Shown here piece by piece: positions 18,294 through 27,595 of a DNA stretch of 64,000 nt (positions are counted from its first letter, which is position 1; every line of letters starts with the position of its first letter). A program made the position numbers and the translations under genes. Source of the DNA: Rhizobium terrae. GTDB taxonomy: Bacteria; Pseudomonadota; Alphaproteobacteria; Rhizobiales; Rhizobiaceae. The stretch lies in the NCBI RefSeq assembly GCF_003425685.1, contig NZ_QJKM01000001.1, positions 611,515 through 675,514 of the forward strand. The letters run 5' to 3'. Under the pieces are notes generated by a model. The model did no database searches, was not told the DNA's origin, and worked only from the letters and a program-made list of their open reading frames with translations.

Positions 18294-19769
18294 TCAGGAT
18301 GGTCCGCTATTTGCAGTAACGGCGTTCCGAAAGGCTTTTGCCATATGCCGCGTTGGCGTCCAGTGCGGAATGACGGCAAGGGTTTCCCCTGCGAGCAGAT
18401 CGGCGAGATCGAAAGTGCCTCGGATAGTGCGATCAAGGAGATGGGTTGCATAGATGCTGGCGGCTCCGATCCCCGCCGCCGCCAGGCAGACGGCAACCGC
18501 GAGATAGGCGCGCCTTGGCCCTGCGGGCCCTTTTGGAACCTCCGGCTCCTCGACAACCTCGATCTGTAGAGCCGCATCTCCCACCTCCAATCGTTCGCCG
18601 AGACGGGCTGTGTCGAGCTTGGCCTGCATTTCGTCCATCGACCGCTGCAGAGAGGCTTTTTCGGCTTCATGCGCAGCGATTTGCGTGCCCACCTCGGGAG
18701 CCAGGGAAATAGCCGTCCGTAACTGGTTGATACGTTGCATCAGTTCATTTCTCTGATTGTTGGATTGTTCCTGCCGTGGTTTCGCTCCAGCTATACGTTC
18801 GGCGACCAGCATGAGCTCCGGGGTAAGGGGCTGGATCTCGTTTGTCGGCGTTCCGGCGGCATCGTCCTGCCGGGCTGCAGTGATTTGCGCCTCTATCTCG
18901 TCAATACGCTGTTTCAGGATGCGGATCTGTGGGTGAGCGTCTGAATAGATCAGTGATTTGGTGGCAATTTCGCTTTCAACGTCGCGGAGCTGCGAAGTGA
19001 GGCGCGTTACCTGGCTTGCCTGCTCCGCGCCCATGCGAAGCTGCGCTTCATAAACACGGACATCCTCATTGAGCGCCACAATTGCGCGATCCAGGAGAGC
19101 CAGTTCCTGTTCCTTTCCCTGCAATTCGAGGAGCAGAGCCGGGATCCGGGTGGGGTGGGAGGTTCCGTTTTCTTCGATATACTTGTTCCAGATGGCTTCG
19201 CGTTCGCGAAACTGTTGGGCGACGCGTTCGGCCTCCAATGTCAGAAATCGCGTTGTTTCCGAGGCGCGCGTAAGTCGAATGCGACGGTTCTCTTCGACGA
19301 TCTGCGATACGAGATCGGATACAACCTCTGTGGCGACCAGGGGGTCGGCATATTTGAAGCCGATTCTGATCATTCCATTGCTTGCACTGCGGTCCGGGCC
19401 ATCCGAGAACTGGATATTCAGGGAAATTTGATTGCGCACGAGGCTGGCAAATTGAGCTTTCGGCAAAACAGCGGCCAAATCCGGGAATAGGAGGTGCTTA
19501 TCCGCAAGTGCGAGGAGATTTTTCCGCGATAATACCCTTTGCTCGACGAACTGCAGCCGATCATTGGATACCGTCGGCGATACGAGGGAGGTGGGTATCT
19601 GCTGGAATTGCAGCAGCATCAGCGCTTCGGACTGATACGTTCTGGGCATGGTGTAGATGAAATATCCGCCGGCAAGGAGGGTAACGACCGCCGGCACGAT
19701 GGCGTAGAACGGTTTGGCGAGGGCGATCTCGATATAATAGAGAGCGTTGCGCAAAAGATCGTTGATCAT
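18294..19769 (-). CDS. GumC/Wzz-family polysaccharide chain-length co-polymerase
   Basis: Inner-membrane protein of 491 aa. Topology: N-terminal membrane helix (about residues 17-38), a large periplasmic coiled-coil domain (about 150-400, Glu/Arg/Gln rich) and a C-terminal helix (about 424-445), the PCP-2a layout. The short cytoplasmic tail lacks an ATPase, which is provided by the separate gene downstream. It controls chain length and links polymerisation to the export pore. ATG 19769 is preferred; GTG 19844 would overlap the export gene but lacks a Shine-Dalgarno. Confidence 0.85.
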   Translation of the reverse strand: MINDLLRNALYYIEIALAKPFYAIVPAVVTLLAGGYFIYTMPRTYQSEALMLLQFQQIPTSLVSPTVSNDRLQFVEQRVLSRKNLLALADKHLLFPDLAAVLPKAQFASLVRNQISLNIQFSDGPDRSASNGMIRIGFKYADPLVATEVVSDLVSQIVEENRRIRLTRASETTRFLTLEAERVAQQFREREAIWNKYIEENGTSHPTRIPALLLELQGKEQELALLDRAIVALNEDVRVYEAQLRMGAEQASQVTRLTSQLRDVESEIATKSLIYSDAHPQIRILKQRIDEIEAQITAARQDDAAGTPTNEIQPLTPELMLVAERIAGAKPRQEQSNNQRNELMQRINQLRTAISLAPEVGTQIAAHEAEKASLQRSMDEMQAKLDTARLGERLEVGDAALQIEVVEEPEVPKGPAGPRRAYLAVAVCLAAAGIGAASIYATHLLDRTIRGTFDLADLLAGETLAVIPHWTPTRHMAKAFRNAVTANSGPS

Positions 19770-19824
19770 GGTTTCGTCTCGGGGCCTCGGGTACGAGATA
19801 CAGGGGTCAGCCGCGAAGTCTCCT

Positions 19825-21081
19825 TCATTGAGCAACTGCCGCACTGAGTTCGACGATGGGGGGATTTTGGGGTACTGCGGACCGTCCGGCTGCAGCAGCG
19901 CCGCGTATGTTGTCGGTATCGCTGTAGAACACGCGCAGCAGATCGCCGGGCAGGACCGGAGTCATTTCCGTCGCCTCAAGCTCCCGCATCTCGCCCTCTA
20001 CGAAGCGGACGATATGATAAGCAATCACCCGCCTTTCCCGTTGCTGGCTCACCGCTTCGTTCGCGTCGTAGATGGCCATGATGCGCGTGCTGTCGGCAAG
20101 CCGTGCCGCCGTGTCGTCTTGCTCGCGCCGCGCCGCGCCAAGTTCAATCAGCAACTGGGTGCGGCGCTCCTGGCGGACGCTTTCGTATCGGGCGATCTCC
20201 GCAATCCTTGCCCGTTCCGCGACCATCATCTCAGACTGCAGGCGGCTGATTTGCCCTTCGAGCTCAGCGATCACGCCCTCCTGTAGCGACTGCTGAGAGC
20301 TTTCCGCTCCGCCCTTGGCTACAAGGCTGTTGATGCTCTGCAGGCGCCGCTTCGCGAGATCGACGCGTTTCGACAATGTGTCAGCCTGTTCCCGCATGGC
20401 GGTCGCCGTACCTTCGGCAAGGTCGTTGGCCTGATTTTTCGCTCTTTCCTCCATGTCCAGCGCTTCCATGCGGGCATTCAGCAACGATTGCTCCTGCGCC
20501 AGGGCCGGAGACGCGGCGAGAGCCTCAGGGGTTGCTATTGATCTCTCCTCCCGAATTTCTGTCTCCAGGCGGATAATCCGTGCTTTCAGTTCCTCCAGGC
20601 GCATCTGCGATTGTTCGACCTGTCGCCGCACAAGGATCGACCGGTCCTGGTCGGCGGCCAGCAATGTCGTGCGGTAAAGGCCGCCCGAGACGCTGACGCA
20701 GTGAAGCACTGTCATGTTGGCGCGGTAGGGGTATTCTCCCGGCCTCACCACCTCTCCGGTGACATAGACCAGCTGCTGGTGCTGGGAGTTCGGCCTCAGC
20801 ATGACGGTAAGATTCGGCTTATCGTTGAAATACACTTTCAGCCGCTCGATAAGCTGCCCCTCCAGTTCCGATACGGAGAGACCGGCTCCTTTTATGTGGC
20901 CGGCGAGCGGAAACGACATCCATCCATCCGGCCCGATTACGACTTCCCGGGCAAGCTCGGGCTCCTGTGCAAGCCATAGCTGCAGGGTGTCGCCGGGCTG
21001 CAGTTTATAGATCGTTTGGGCGGTTGCATCCCCAAACGCCAAGCCAAGCAGAAGCCCCGCGAGCCTCACGATCCCACGCAT
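19825..21081 (-). CDS. ExoF/Wza-type outer-membrane polysaccharide export protein
   Basis: 418 aa with a Sec signal (about residues 1-22, ending DATAQ). YKLQPGDTLQLWL and VVIGPDGWMSFPLAG mark the polysaccharide export (Poly_export) domain, and VYVTGEVVRPGEYPYR the SLBB-type domain. From about 155 to 350 there is a long coiled coil rich in Glu, Arg and Gln. Length and layout match rhizobial ExoF (about 420 aa). There is no lipobox Cys. It is the first gene of the leftward export operon and probably forms the periplasmic/outer-membrane conduit for the EPS. Confidence 0.87.
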   Translation of the reverse strand: MRGIVRLAGLLLGLAFGDATAQTIYKLQPGDTLQLWLAQEPELAREVVIGPDGWMSFPLAGHIKGAGLSVSELEGQLIERLKVYFNDKPNLTVMLRPNSQHQQLVYVTGEVVRPGEYPYRANMTVLHCVSVSGGLYRTTLLAADQDRSILVRRQVEQSQMRLEELKARIIRLETEIREERSIATPEALAASPALAQEQSLLNARMEALDMEERAKNQANDLAEGTATAMREQADTLSKRVDLAKRRLQSINSLVAKGGAESSQQSLQEGVIAELEGQISRLQSEMMVAERARIAEIARYESVRQERRTQLLIELGAARREQDDTAARLADSTRIMAIYDANEAVSQQRERRVIAYHIVRFVEGEMRELEATEMTPVLPGDLLRVFYSDTDNIRGAAAAGRSAVPQNPPIVELSAAVAQ

Positions 21082-21386
21082 TCACGCACCCCCGATGATT
21101 GGCTATCCCCTTTCCATGTCGCAGGAATAGGACGGGTTCATACTAAGGCTGCCGAGAAGGCGTGCAAACAAAGCACAAAGAAGTACGCATCCGCCTTAGG
21201 GTATAGACCGAGCGGGCGAGGTAGAAGCGGTTATATCCTTTCGGGTGAAGGTATCAATCCAAGGGCAAACTTGTGAGGCGGGGGGAAAGTCCCGACGATG
21301 CCGATGGAGAGAAGGGCAGCCGTCGGCCAGTGATATTGACGGGGACGCGATCCTTTCACTTTAAATCCAAAAAGAGTGGAGAGTTC
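21082..21386. promoter_or_regulatory. Divergent promoter region of the EPS export operon
   Basis: About 305 bp between the export gene and the rightward GT4 gene. It contains GCCTTAGGGTATAG at 21193-21206, close to the elements at 15149 and 29146. GGAGAG at 21378-21383 is the ribosome binding site of the rightward gene. Nothing else was recognised. Confidence 0.4.
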
Positions 21387-22640
21387 ATGGCGCGCCGCAT
21401 CGGCTTCTTCATCCCAGAATTTCCGGGCCAGACTCATATATTCCTGTGGCGCGAGCATGCAGCCTTGTCGGAACTGGGCATCGAAGCCGAATTCGTCTCG
21501 ACAGCCCGCCCTCCCGCGGCCATTGCGTCGCATGCCTGGGCGGATGCGGCGCGCAATAGAACCGAATATCTGCTGCCGTTCGGTTTTTCGGATGCGCTCT
21601 CGGCAGTGTTCGAAATCCTGAAAGCCGGCCCCAGGAATATTGCGAAGAGCATGGCAACCGTCGCGGCAGCGGAAGTCAAATCCCCCTTTGGCCGCCTGCG
21701 GATATTCGCTGCCCTCTTGGTGGCGGGCAAGTTGGTCCGGCTGGCTCATCGAGGCCGATGGTCGCATATTCATGTCCATTCCTGCGCCGAGGCTGCCAAT
21801 GTCGCAATGTTTGCGTCACTCCTGTCCGGGATACCTTACAGCCTCACGCTTCACGGACCGACATTGGAGGGTTACGGTCCCAACCAGCCGCTGAAATGGA
21901 AAAACGCGGCCTTCGCCACCGTCATTTCGAAACGGTTATTCGATGATGTGGATGCCAAGCTGAACGGATCGAAGCCGGCCCATGTCGCGATCGCACCCAT
22001 GGGGGTAGACCTCACACAGATCCGCCGGATTCGTCCTTACGTCCCATGGAAACCGGGGGAGCCTTGCCGGATCTTCACCTGCGGCAGGCTCAACCCGGTC
22101 AAGGGACATGACTTTCTACTGGAGACCGTTGAAATGCTCGGCGAGCGCGGCTTCGACGCCCGGCTGCAGATTGCCGGGGAGGATGAAAGAGGTGGAACCG
22201 GCTATCGCAAAAACCTGGAAGCTCTCGTCGTGGAAAAGAGGCTTACCGGTTGCGTCGAGCTTCTGGGAGCGATTTCCGAAAACCAGGTACGGCAGGCTCT
22301 GGAAGAAGCGCATGTTTTTGCGCTCGCCAGCCTCAATGAGGGAATATCCGTCGCTATCATGGAAGCCATGGCGATGGAAATGCCGGTGATCGTGACGGAC
22401 GTCGGAGGCAACAGCGAACTTATCGACAACGGGGTGGACGCCATATTGGTCACTCCGGAGCGCCCGGAGGAAATGGCCGACGCGATCACGGAAGTATTGC
22501 GGAACCGTGAGCTTTCAGCCCGGCTGTGCCGGGCGTCTCGAGCAAAGATCTCCGCGAAATTCCATCACCGCATCAGTGCGCATGCAGTGGCGTCACTTTT
22601 GGAGCAGCGGGTAACGGCGGCACCGAATACATCGAAATGA
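21387..22640 (+). CDS. Glycosyltransferase family 4
   Basis: 417 aa. The start IGFFIPEFPGQTHIFLWRE parallels the enzyme at 15203. HIHVHSCAEAANVAMFASL, FTCGRLNPVKGHDFLLET (about 230) and ASLNEGISVAIMEAMAMEMP (about 318) are the GT4 signature blocks. ATG 21387 has GGAGAG just upstream. It is the first gene of a rightward run that continues through GT61, acetyltransferase, ligase, ACP and decarboxylase genes. Confidence 0.87.
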   Translation: MARRIGFFIPEFPGQTHIFLWREHAALSELGIEAEFVSTARPPAAIASHAWADAARNRTEYLLPFGFSDALSAVFEILKAGPRNIAKSMATVAAAEVKSPFGRLRIFAALLVAGKLVRLAHRGRWSHIHVHSCAEAANVAMFASLLSGIPYSLTLHGPTLEGYGPNQPLKWKNAAFATVISKRLFDDVDAKLNGSKPAHVAIAPMGVDLTQIRRIRPYVPWKPGEPCRIFTCGRLNPVKGHDFLLETVEMLGERGFDARLQIAGEDERGGTGYRKNLEALVVEKRLTGCVELLGAISENQVRQALEEAHVFALASLNEGISVAIMEAMAMEMPVIVTDVGGNSELIDNGVDAILVTPERPEEMADAITEVLRNRELSARLCRASRAKISAKFHHRISAHAVASLLEQRVTAAPNTSK

Positions 22641-22770
22641 GTATGCCGATAGCCCAAAGGCTACGGCGAAACCCTTGGCAACTATGCGATTATCTTCCTG
22701 AGATCACGGCATTGCGGAGAGCTGGATCCTCATCCCGCGATGCGGTTTGCAGGCTTCCGAGGAGGGCGGA

Positions 22771-23817
22771 TTGTTTTCTTTTCTGCCGATCGTGCATTCG
22801 TTGAGGAAAGCTGCCCGCGTGCCTTTTCCAGATATCGAGGCGGCAGCCGCGGATCGCTGGACGATTGCTCCGGCCACTAAGCGATTCATCCGGCCGGCAA
22901 AATTTCTTCCGCATCATCTCGACCGTATCAAGGCTGCGCAATTCGGTACCGTTTCCGAGGTATTGAAGGGTTTCCGGGGGAATTATGAAACGACGCAGGA
23001 GGCGACGATCGGCTACAGGCTGGCAGACGTCGATCTCATAGATGGCGTTCTCTATCACCGGACATCTTCGAGGAGCCTGAAGCCGCGCCGTCGCCGGTTG
23101 CCTATCTACACCCGTCCAAAGATTTCGGCAAACGGCGCGATTTTCGAATCCTGGGTCGGCAATCGCTGGTTTGGCAACTGGCTTGCAGACGATTGCCTGA
23201 CTTATTCCCTGGCGGATGAATATGGAACGCCGGTGACGACGCGACCGATCACGCAGGGTCATGAGCCGCAATATGCCCGCAAGCTCGATCTGAAGCCGGT
23301 TCATGTTAGGGACGTTCATTTCGACGAAGTCATCCTTTTCAGGGACAAGGGGCAGAACGAGGGAAAGAAGCGTCGCGCCGATCAGGCCCGTGGGAGGCTT
23401 CTCGCATCGGCGTCGCCTTTTCCGCATCATCCAGGTGTCTTCATCCTGCGCGGGGAGCGGGGCGATCAGCGGGTATTGGTGAATGAAGCCGATATCGCAT
23501 TACAATTCGTATCGAAATACGGATTTTGTGTTCTCGATCCATCCGGTTCGTCGGTCGATGACATCATTCACGCCTGCGCCGGAGCGCGCGTGGTCGTGGG
23601 TGTCGAGGGGAGCCATCTCGTTCATGGCCTCACGGTCATGCCCGCTAGCTCGACATTGTTCGTCATCCAGCCGGCGGACCGGGTGGTTGCCGCTCTCAAG
23701 GTACTCACGGATCGTGAGGGGCAGGGATATGCCTTCGTGGTCGGCGAGGGAGCCAACAGCGGCTTCCGCGTCGAGTGGTCCGATATCGAGCGCACGATGG
23801 ATATGGTGGCTGCATGA
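22771..23817 (+). CDS. Glycosyltransferase family 61-like protein (capsular polysaccharide type)
   Basis: 348 aa, resembling the DUF563/GT61 family. The signature is in the C-terminal half: HACAGARVVVGVEGSHLVHG (about residues 272-291) followed by a hydrophobic strand and FVIQPADR. FESWVGNRWFGNWLADD fits the family's conserved middle block. TTG 22771 is chosen as start because GGAGG lies 5 nt upstream; TTG 22747 has no ribosome binding site. The stop overlaps the next ATG (ATGA). Predicted transferase in EPS assembly. Confidence 0.75.
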   Translation: MFSFLPIVHSLRKAARVPFPDIEAAAADRWTIAPATKRFIRPAKFLPHHLDRIKAAQFGTVSEVLKGFRGNYETTQEATIGYRLADVDLIDGVLYHRTSSRSLKPRRRRLPIYTRPKISANGAIFESWVGNRWFGNWLADDCLTYSLADEYGTPVTTRPITQGHEPQYARKLDLKPVHVRDVHFDEVILFRDKGQNEGKKRRADQARGRLLASASPFPHHPGVFILRGERGDQRVLVNEADIALQFVSKYGFCVLDPSGSSVDDIIHACAGARVVVGVEGSHLVHGLTVMPASSTLFVIQPADRVVAALKVLTDREGQGYAFVVGEGANSGFRVEWSDIERTMDMVAA

Positions 23818-24515
23818 TGTCGCGTCTTCGCTTCCTCAATCCTCAATCCAATCCGGTGCCGAACTGCCGCGTGTCCGCTCCACCGGCTATACGATCGGCG
23901 TCCTTCCGGGAACTCGTCCGCAAGGACTACCGGCGGCACGGAAACAGGGTTCTAAGTGCCGGCTTCGTCTCGTTGCTTGTCTATCGCTTCGGTAGATGGG
24001 CGGATCTGCGCCGGACATATCTTGCCCGCAAGATCGCGCAGAAAATCTATGGCGCGATCAGTACGGTCGTCTCGACTGTAACGCGTGTATGGATCCCTGC
24101 TCAGGCGACGCTTGGCGACGACTTTCATATCATTCACGCGGAGGGATCGATCTCGATTCATCCGGATGTCGTGATCGGGAAGCGATGCGGCATCATGCAC
24201 AATGTGACCATCGGCACCAACATGACCGCCGGTGCGCCGCATATCGGTGACGACGTCTTCATCGGCGTGAATTCCACCATCCTGGGTGATATCCGGATCG
24301 GTGACCGCGTGCGCATCGGCGCCAATACGGCGGTCAGCACCGACGTTCCTTCCGATTCCATCGTTATCGGCTCGCCTGCGAAAATCTATCCCCGCTTGGG
24401 TCCATTCTTGAGCGGAGGAGCAAAAGAGGGTGAAGGAAGCCGAGACACCGGACCTTGTGGGAGTAGAACTCATGAACGCACTGACGACGACTTTCTATCA
24501 ATTGCTGGCCGATAA
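23814..24515 (+). CDS. Serine acetyltransferase-like hexapeptide-repeat acyltransferase
   Basis: 233 aa left-handed beta-helix acyltransferase. After a helical N-terminal region, hexapeptide repeats run from about residue 100 to 185: GDDFHIIHAEGSISIHPDVVIG, then MHNVTIGTN, IGDDVFIGVNSTILGDIRIG and VPSDSIVIGSPAKI. His residues of the SerO-acetyltransferase active site are visible (HIIHAEG, IMHN). In polysaccharide loci such proteins acetylate sugars, or supply O-acetylserine. It overlaps the GT61 gene by ATGA and the ligase gene by 44 bp, so the chain is translationally coupled. Confidence 0.82.
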   Translation: MMSRLRFLNPQSNPVPNCRVSAPPAIRSASFRELVRKDYRRHGNRVLSAGFVSLLVYRFGRWADLRRTYLARKIAQKIYGAISTVVSTVTRVWIPAQATLGDDFHIIHAEGSISIHPDVVIGKRCGIMHNVTIGTNMTAGAPHIGDDVFIGVNSTILGDIRIGDRVRIGANTAVSTDVPSDSIVIGSPAKIYPRLGPFLSGGAKEGEGSRDTGPCGSRTHERTDDDFLSIAGR

Positions 24516-26100
24516 CATACACGTCCGTCCAGGCAAGCCGGCGATCATCGACGGTCATCGTGCCGCGAGCTACACTTCGATCGCGATGGAAGTGGATCGT
24601 CTGGCGGGCTATCTCCAGAGCAGGAACATCCGGCCCGGCGATCGGGTGATCGTGCATCTTCGCAAGAGCATCGCCGAAGTCACCGCCATGTTCGCGATAG
24701 CGAAAGTCGGCGGTGTGATCGTGAATGTCAGTACGCAATGGACCATGGAGCAGCTCGGATACGTTGCCAGCGATTGCGGCGCAAAGCTGATGATCATCGA
24801 GGCGAGAGCCGCAGAAGCATTGGCCTCGCGTAAGTTGCCGCCGACTGTTGACAGTGTCCTTATCAGGGGGAATTTCTCCGGCGACACGATGTTCGATCTC
24901 TGGGATCAGCTCGCCAACGACCTGTCCGGCGATGAGATTGCGCGCCTCGATACCGAACTCGCCATGATCATCTACACATCCGGCTCCACCGGTATGCCGA
25001 AAGGTGTGATGCTGACCCACCGTAACATCGTAAGCGGTGCCCGGTCTGTGTCGCGCTATCTCGGGCTCCGAGAAGACGACCGTCTTCTTAGCGTTCTCCC
25101 CTACAGTTTCGACTACGGCCTCAATCAGCTAACCTCGATGATGCTCATGGGCGGAACGGTCGTGCACCAGGCGGTGCCGATAGCCACCGAGATCGTTCTT
25201 TCCATGCAGAAGCATCGCGTCACGGGGTTCGCCGCGGTGCCGCCACTCTGGAGTCAGATCGTCCGCCTCCTCATGGAAAATCCTACGGAATTTCCAGCCC
25301 TCCGGCGTATTACGAATTCCGGTGGCAAGATCCCTCTCAACATCCTGCAGCAGATGCCGAGGGCATTCCCGGATGCGGATATCTATCTGATGTATGGCCT
25401 CACGGAGGCCTTTCGCTCCACGTATCTCCCGCCGGAGAAATTCGTTCGCAAGATGGGCGCCATCGGCCGCGCCATTCCGGGGGTGGAAGTTTACGTCATC
25501 AAGCATGGCGAGGGGATTGCGCATGCGGGCGAACAGGGTGAACTGGTTCACCGTGGCCCGCTGGTCAGCCTCGGTTATTGGGGCAAGCCGGAGGCGACGG
25601 AGCAGAAGATCCGCCCATGCCCGGAACTCTGGCATCTGATCGGCGACGAGCCGGTGGTCTACAGCGGCGATATCGTCCGGATCGATGCGGATGGCGACCT
25701 CTGGTTCGTCGGCCGGAACGACGCGATGATCAAGACCAGCGGCTTCAGGGTCAGCCCAGATGAGATCGAGGATCTCATCTGCCGCAGCGGTGTGGTGGCA
25801 GAGGCGGTTGCCTTCGGCGTCGACGACGATGATCTCGGACAAGCCGTGCATGTCGCAATTACCCGACTCGGCGAATTCGATGAAGAGGCGCTGGTGCGTT
25901 ACTGCCGGCGGGCAATGCCGTCCTACATGATTCCTCGACAGTTCCATATCTGGCCGGAAAGCATGCCGCGAACCTCAAGCGGCAAGATCGCCCGGCCGGA
26001 CGTAGTGCGCATCTGCCGCGAGTGGATGCATCTGGGCGGTGTTCCGCCCCGGGATATTCCATCAGCCAATATCGAGGAAAAGCGGGAGAACCTGATATGA
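24472..26100 (+). CDS. AMP-forming acyl-CoA/acyl-ACP ligase
   Basis: ANL-superfamily enzyme of 542 aa. The P-loop IIYTSGSTGMPKGVMLTH is at about residues 165-182, LMYGLTEAFRST (about 305) is the A5 motif, VYSGDIVRIDADGDLWFVGR (about 400) includes the conserved Asp, and RTSSGKIARPDV carries the C-terminal catalytic Lys. It activates a carboxylic or amino acid as an adenylate and probably loads the ACP encoded directly downstream (ATGA overlap). The arrangement ligase-ACP-PLP decarboxylase matches the trio that accompanies exosortase A/EPS loci in other Proteobacteria. ATG 24472 has GGGAG upstream; GTG 24430 is an alternative. Confidence 0.85.
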   Translation: MNALTTTFYQLLADNIHVRPGKPAIIDGHRAASYTSIAMEVDRLAGYLQSRNIRPGDRVIVHLRKSIAEVTAMFAIAKVGGVIVNVSTQWTMEQLGYVASDCGAKLMIIEARAAEALASRKLPPTVDSVLIRGNFSGDTMFDLWDQLANDLSGDEIARLDTELAMIIYTSGSTGMPKGVMLTHRNIVSGARSVSRYLGLREDDRLLSVLPYSFDYGLNQLTSMMLMGGTVVHQAVPIATEIVLSMQKHRVTGFAAVPPLWSQIVRLLMENPTEFPALRRITNSGGKIPLNILQQMPRAFPDADIYLMYGLTEAFRSTYLPPEKFVRKMGAIGRAIPGVEVYVIKHGEGIAHAGEQGELVHRGPLVSLGYWGKPEATEQKIRPCPELWHLIGDEPVVYSGDIVRIDADGDLWFVGRNDAMIKTSGFRVSPDEIEDLICRSGVVAEAVAFGVDDDDLGQAVHVAITRLGEFDEEALVRYCRRAMPSYMIPRQFHIWPESMPRTSSGKIARPDVVRICREWMHLGGVPPRDIPSANIEEKRENLI

Positions 26101-26330
26101 AACTTACTCATGGAACGCTGATCGATTACCTACGCAATTCGTTGAGTATCGAGAACGCGGACACCGAAAGCGAGCTGTTCTCGTCAGGCCTTCTGGATTC
26201 TGTTTCGATGGTGAACCTCCTGGCTTTCATCGAACAGTCGACGGGCATGGCCATCCGCGCCGAGGATGTGACGCTCGATAATTTCGACACACCTTCCCGC
26301 ATACTGCGCTTTACCGAAGCCACCGTCTGA
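26097..26330 (+). CDS. Stand-alone acyl carrier protein
   Basis: 77-aa carrier protein. SGLLDSVSMVNLLAFIEQ holds the Asp-Ser pair where phosphopantetheine attaches (Ser about residue 34), followed by the helix II pattern. Start ATG overlaps the ligase stop (ATGA) and its stop overlaps the decarboxylase start (TGATG), so the three proteins are made in a coupled way. It probably carries the acyl or aminoacyl group activated by the ligase and would be converted to holo form by the enzyme at 33265-33915. Confidence 0.88.
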   Translation: MKLTHGTLIDYLRNSLSIENADTESELFSSGLLDSVSMVNLLAFIEQSTGMAIRAEDVTLDNFDTPSRILRFTEATV

Positions 26331-27583
26331 TGGACTGCACCTCATCGCTCGACACCCTGCTTGATAGTGCCGCGGCATCATTCGGCACCCCATCCTACGT
26401 CTATTTTGCTTCCGTTATCGAAAACCGGGCGTCTATGCTGCGAGAGGCATTCAGCGGGCGGTTTGAACTCAGCTTCGCAGCAAAGAGCAATCCCAATCCC
26501 GCGATCCTTGGCTTCATGAAGGATCAGGCAGAATTTCTCGATGTCTCGTCGATCGGCGAATTCAGGACGGCCGTCGCCATGGGATGGGATGCGGCGCGGA
26601 TCAGTTTCACCGGTCCGGGCAAGCGCGATTTCGAAATCAGGCAGGCGATCGAAGGCGGGATCGGCGAGCTTATCCTGGAATCGGTTCGCGAAGCTATTTT
26701 CGCCGATAAGGTCGCCGGAGAGCTGGGGCTCATGCAACCTGTCCTCATCCGCATCGCCCCACCGACTGTTCCCAAGGGGTTCGGAGATCAGATGGCGGGC
26801 CGTCCTTCCGCCTTCGGCATCGACTGGGAGGATGCCGGTCGGGACATTCCGGCAATCGCGGCTCTATCCAACCTCCGCATTGTCGGGCTGCACATCTATT
26901 CCGGCACGCAATGCCTGAAGCCCCAGGCGATCTGCGAGAATTACCGCAATTTTCTCGACATTTTCCGGCAGGTCTACGGCCGCGGATTGGCGCCGCCGGA
27001 GAAGCTGGTGTTCGGCTCCGGGCTTGGGATTCCCTATCACGACGGCGACATGCCGATCGATCTCGATGCCGTCGCCACGGGCATCTCCGCCGATATCGAG
27101 GAATTCAAGGCGATGCCGCAATTTGCCGGCACGCTGCTTGTGCTGGAGCTTGGACGTTATCTGGTCGGCGAGGCCGGATATTTCCTGACGCGCATCGTTT
27201 CCATCAAGGAATCGCGTGGCGTCAGGATCGGCATCTGCGATGGCGGAATGAATAACCACCTGCCGGCGTCCGGTCATTTCGGAATGGTGATGCACCGCAA
27301 CTACGCAATGCACAAGGTCGGCGGGCGGGGGAGTGCAGGGCTCGGCAATGTAGAGAAGGTCAACCTCGTCGGTCCCCTCTGCACGTCCATCGATCGGCTT
27401 GCGATCGGCGTCATGCTTCCGCGGATCGAAGAAGGCGATCTCATCGCTATCCATAACAGCGGCGCCTATGGGCTGACTGCCAGCCCCGTCCACTTCATCA
27501 GCCATACCCCTCCGCGCGAAGTGCTGATCGAGGTCGCCGGCATGCGCGAGATAACATATATCGGGCAACTGCCGCTGGCCTGA
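26330..27583 (+). CDS. PLP-dependent decarboxylase, ornithine/diaminopimelate type
   Basis: Fold-type III PLP enzyme of 417 aa. FAAKSNPNPAIL (about residue 48) contains the Schiff-base Lys; HIYSGTQCL (about 188) and GSGLGIPYHDGD (about 226) are the phosphate-binding His and Gly-rich regions; ELGRYLVGEAGYFLTRI follows; GPLCTSID (about 345) has the second-site catalytic Cys. Family members remove the alpha-carboxyl of diaminopimelate, ornithine, lysine or a carrier-bound amino acid. Its coupling to a ligase and an ACP suggests the last, a conclusion from context only. It converges with the next gene (12-bp gap). Confidence 0.87.
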   Translation: MDCTSSLDTLLDSAAASFGTPSYVYFASVIENRASMLREAFSGRFELSFAAKSNPNPAILGFMKDQAEFLDVSSIGEFRTAVAMGWDAARISFTGPGKRDFEIRQAIEGGIGELILESVREAIFADKVAGELGLMQPVLIRIAPPTVPKGFGDQMAGRPSAFGIDWEDAGRDIPAIAALSNLRIVGLHIYSGTQCLKPQAICENYRNFLDIFRQVYGRGLAPPEKLVFGSGLGIPYHDGDMPIDLDAVATGISADIEEFKAMPQFAGTLLVLELGRYLVGEAGYFLTRIVSIKESRGVRIGICDGGMNNHLPASGHFGMVMHRNYAMHKVGGRGSAGLGNVEKVNLVGPLCTSIDRLAIGVMLPRIEEGDLIAIHNSGAYGLTASPVHFISHTPPREVLIEVAGMREITYIGQLPLA

Positions 27584-27595
27584 GATTGCCTTCGA

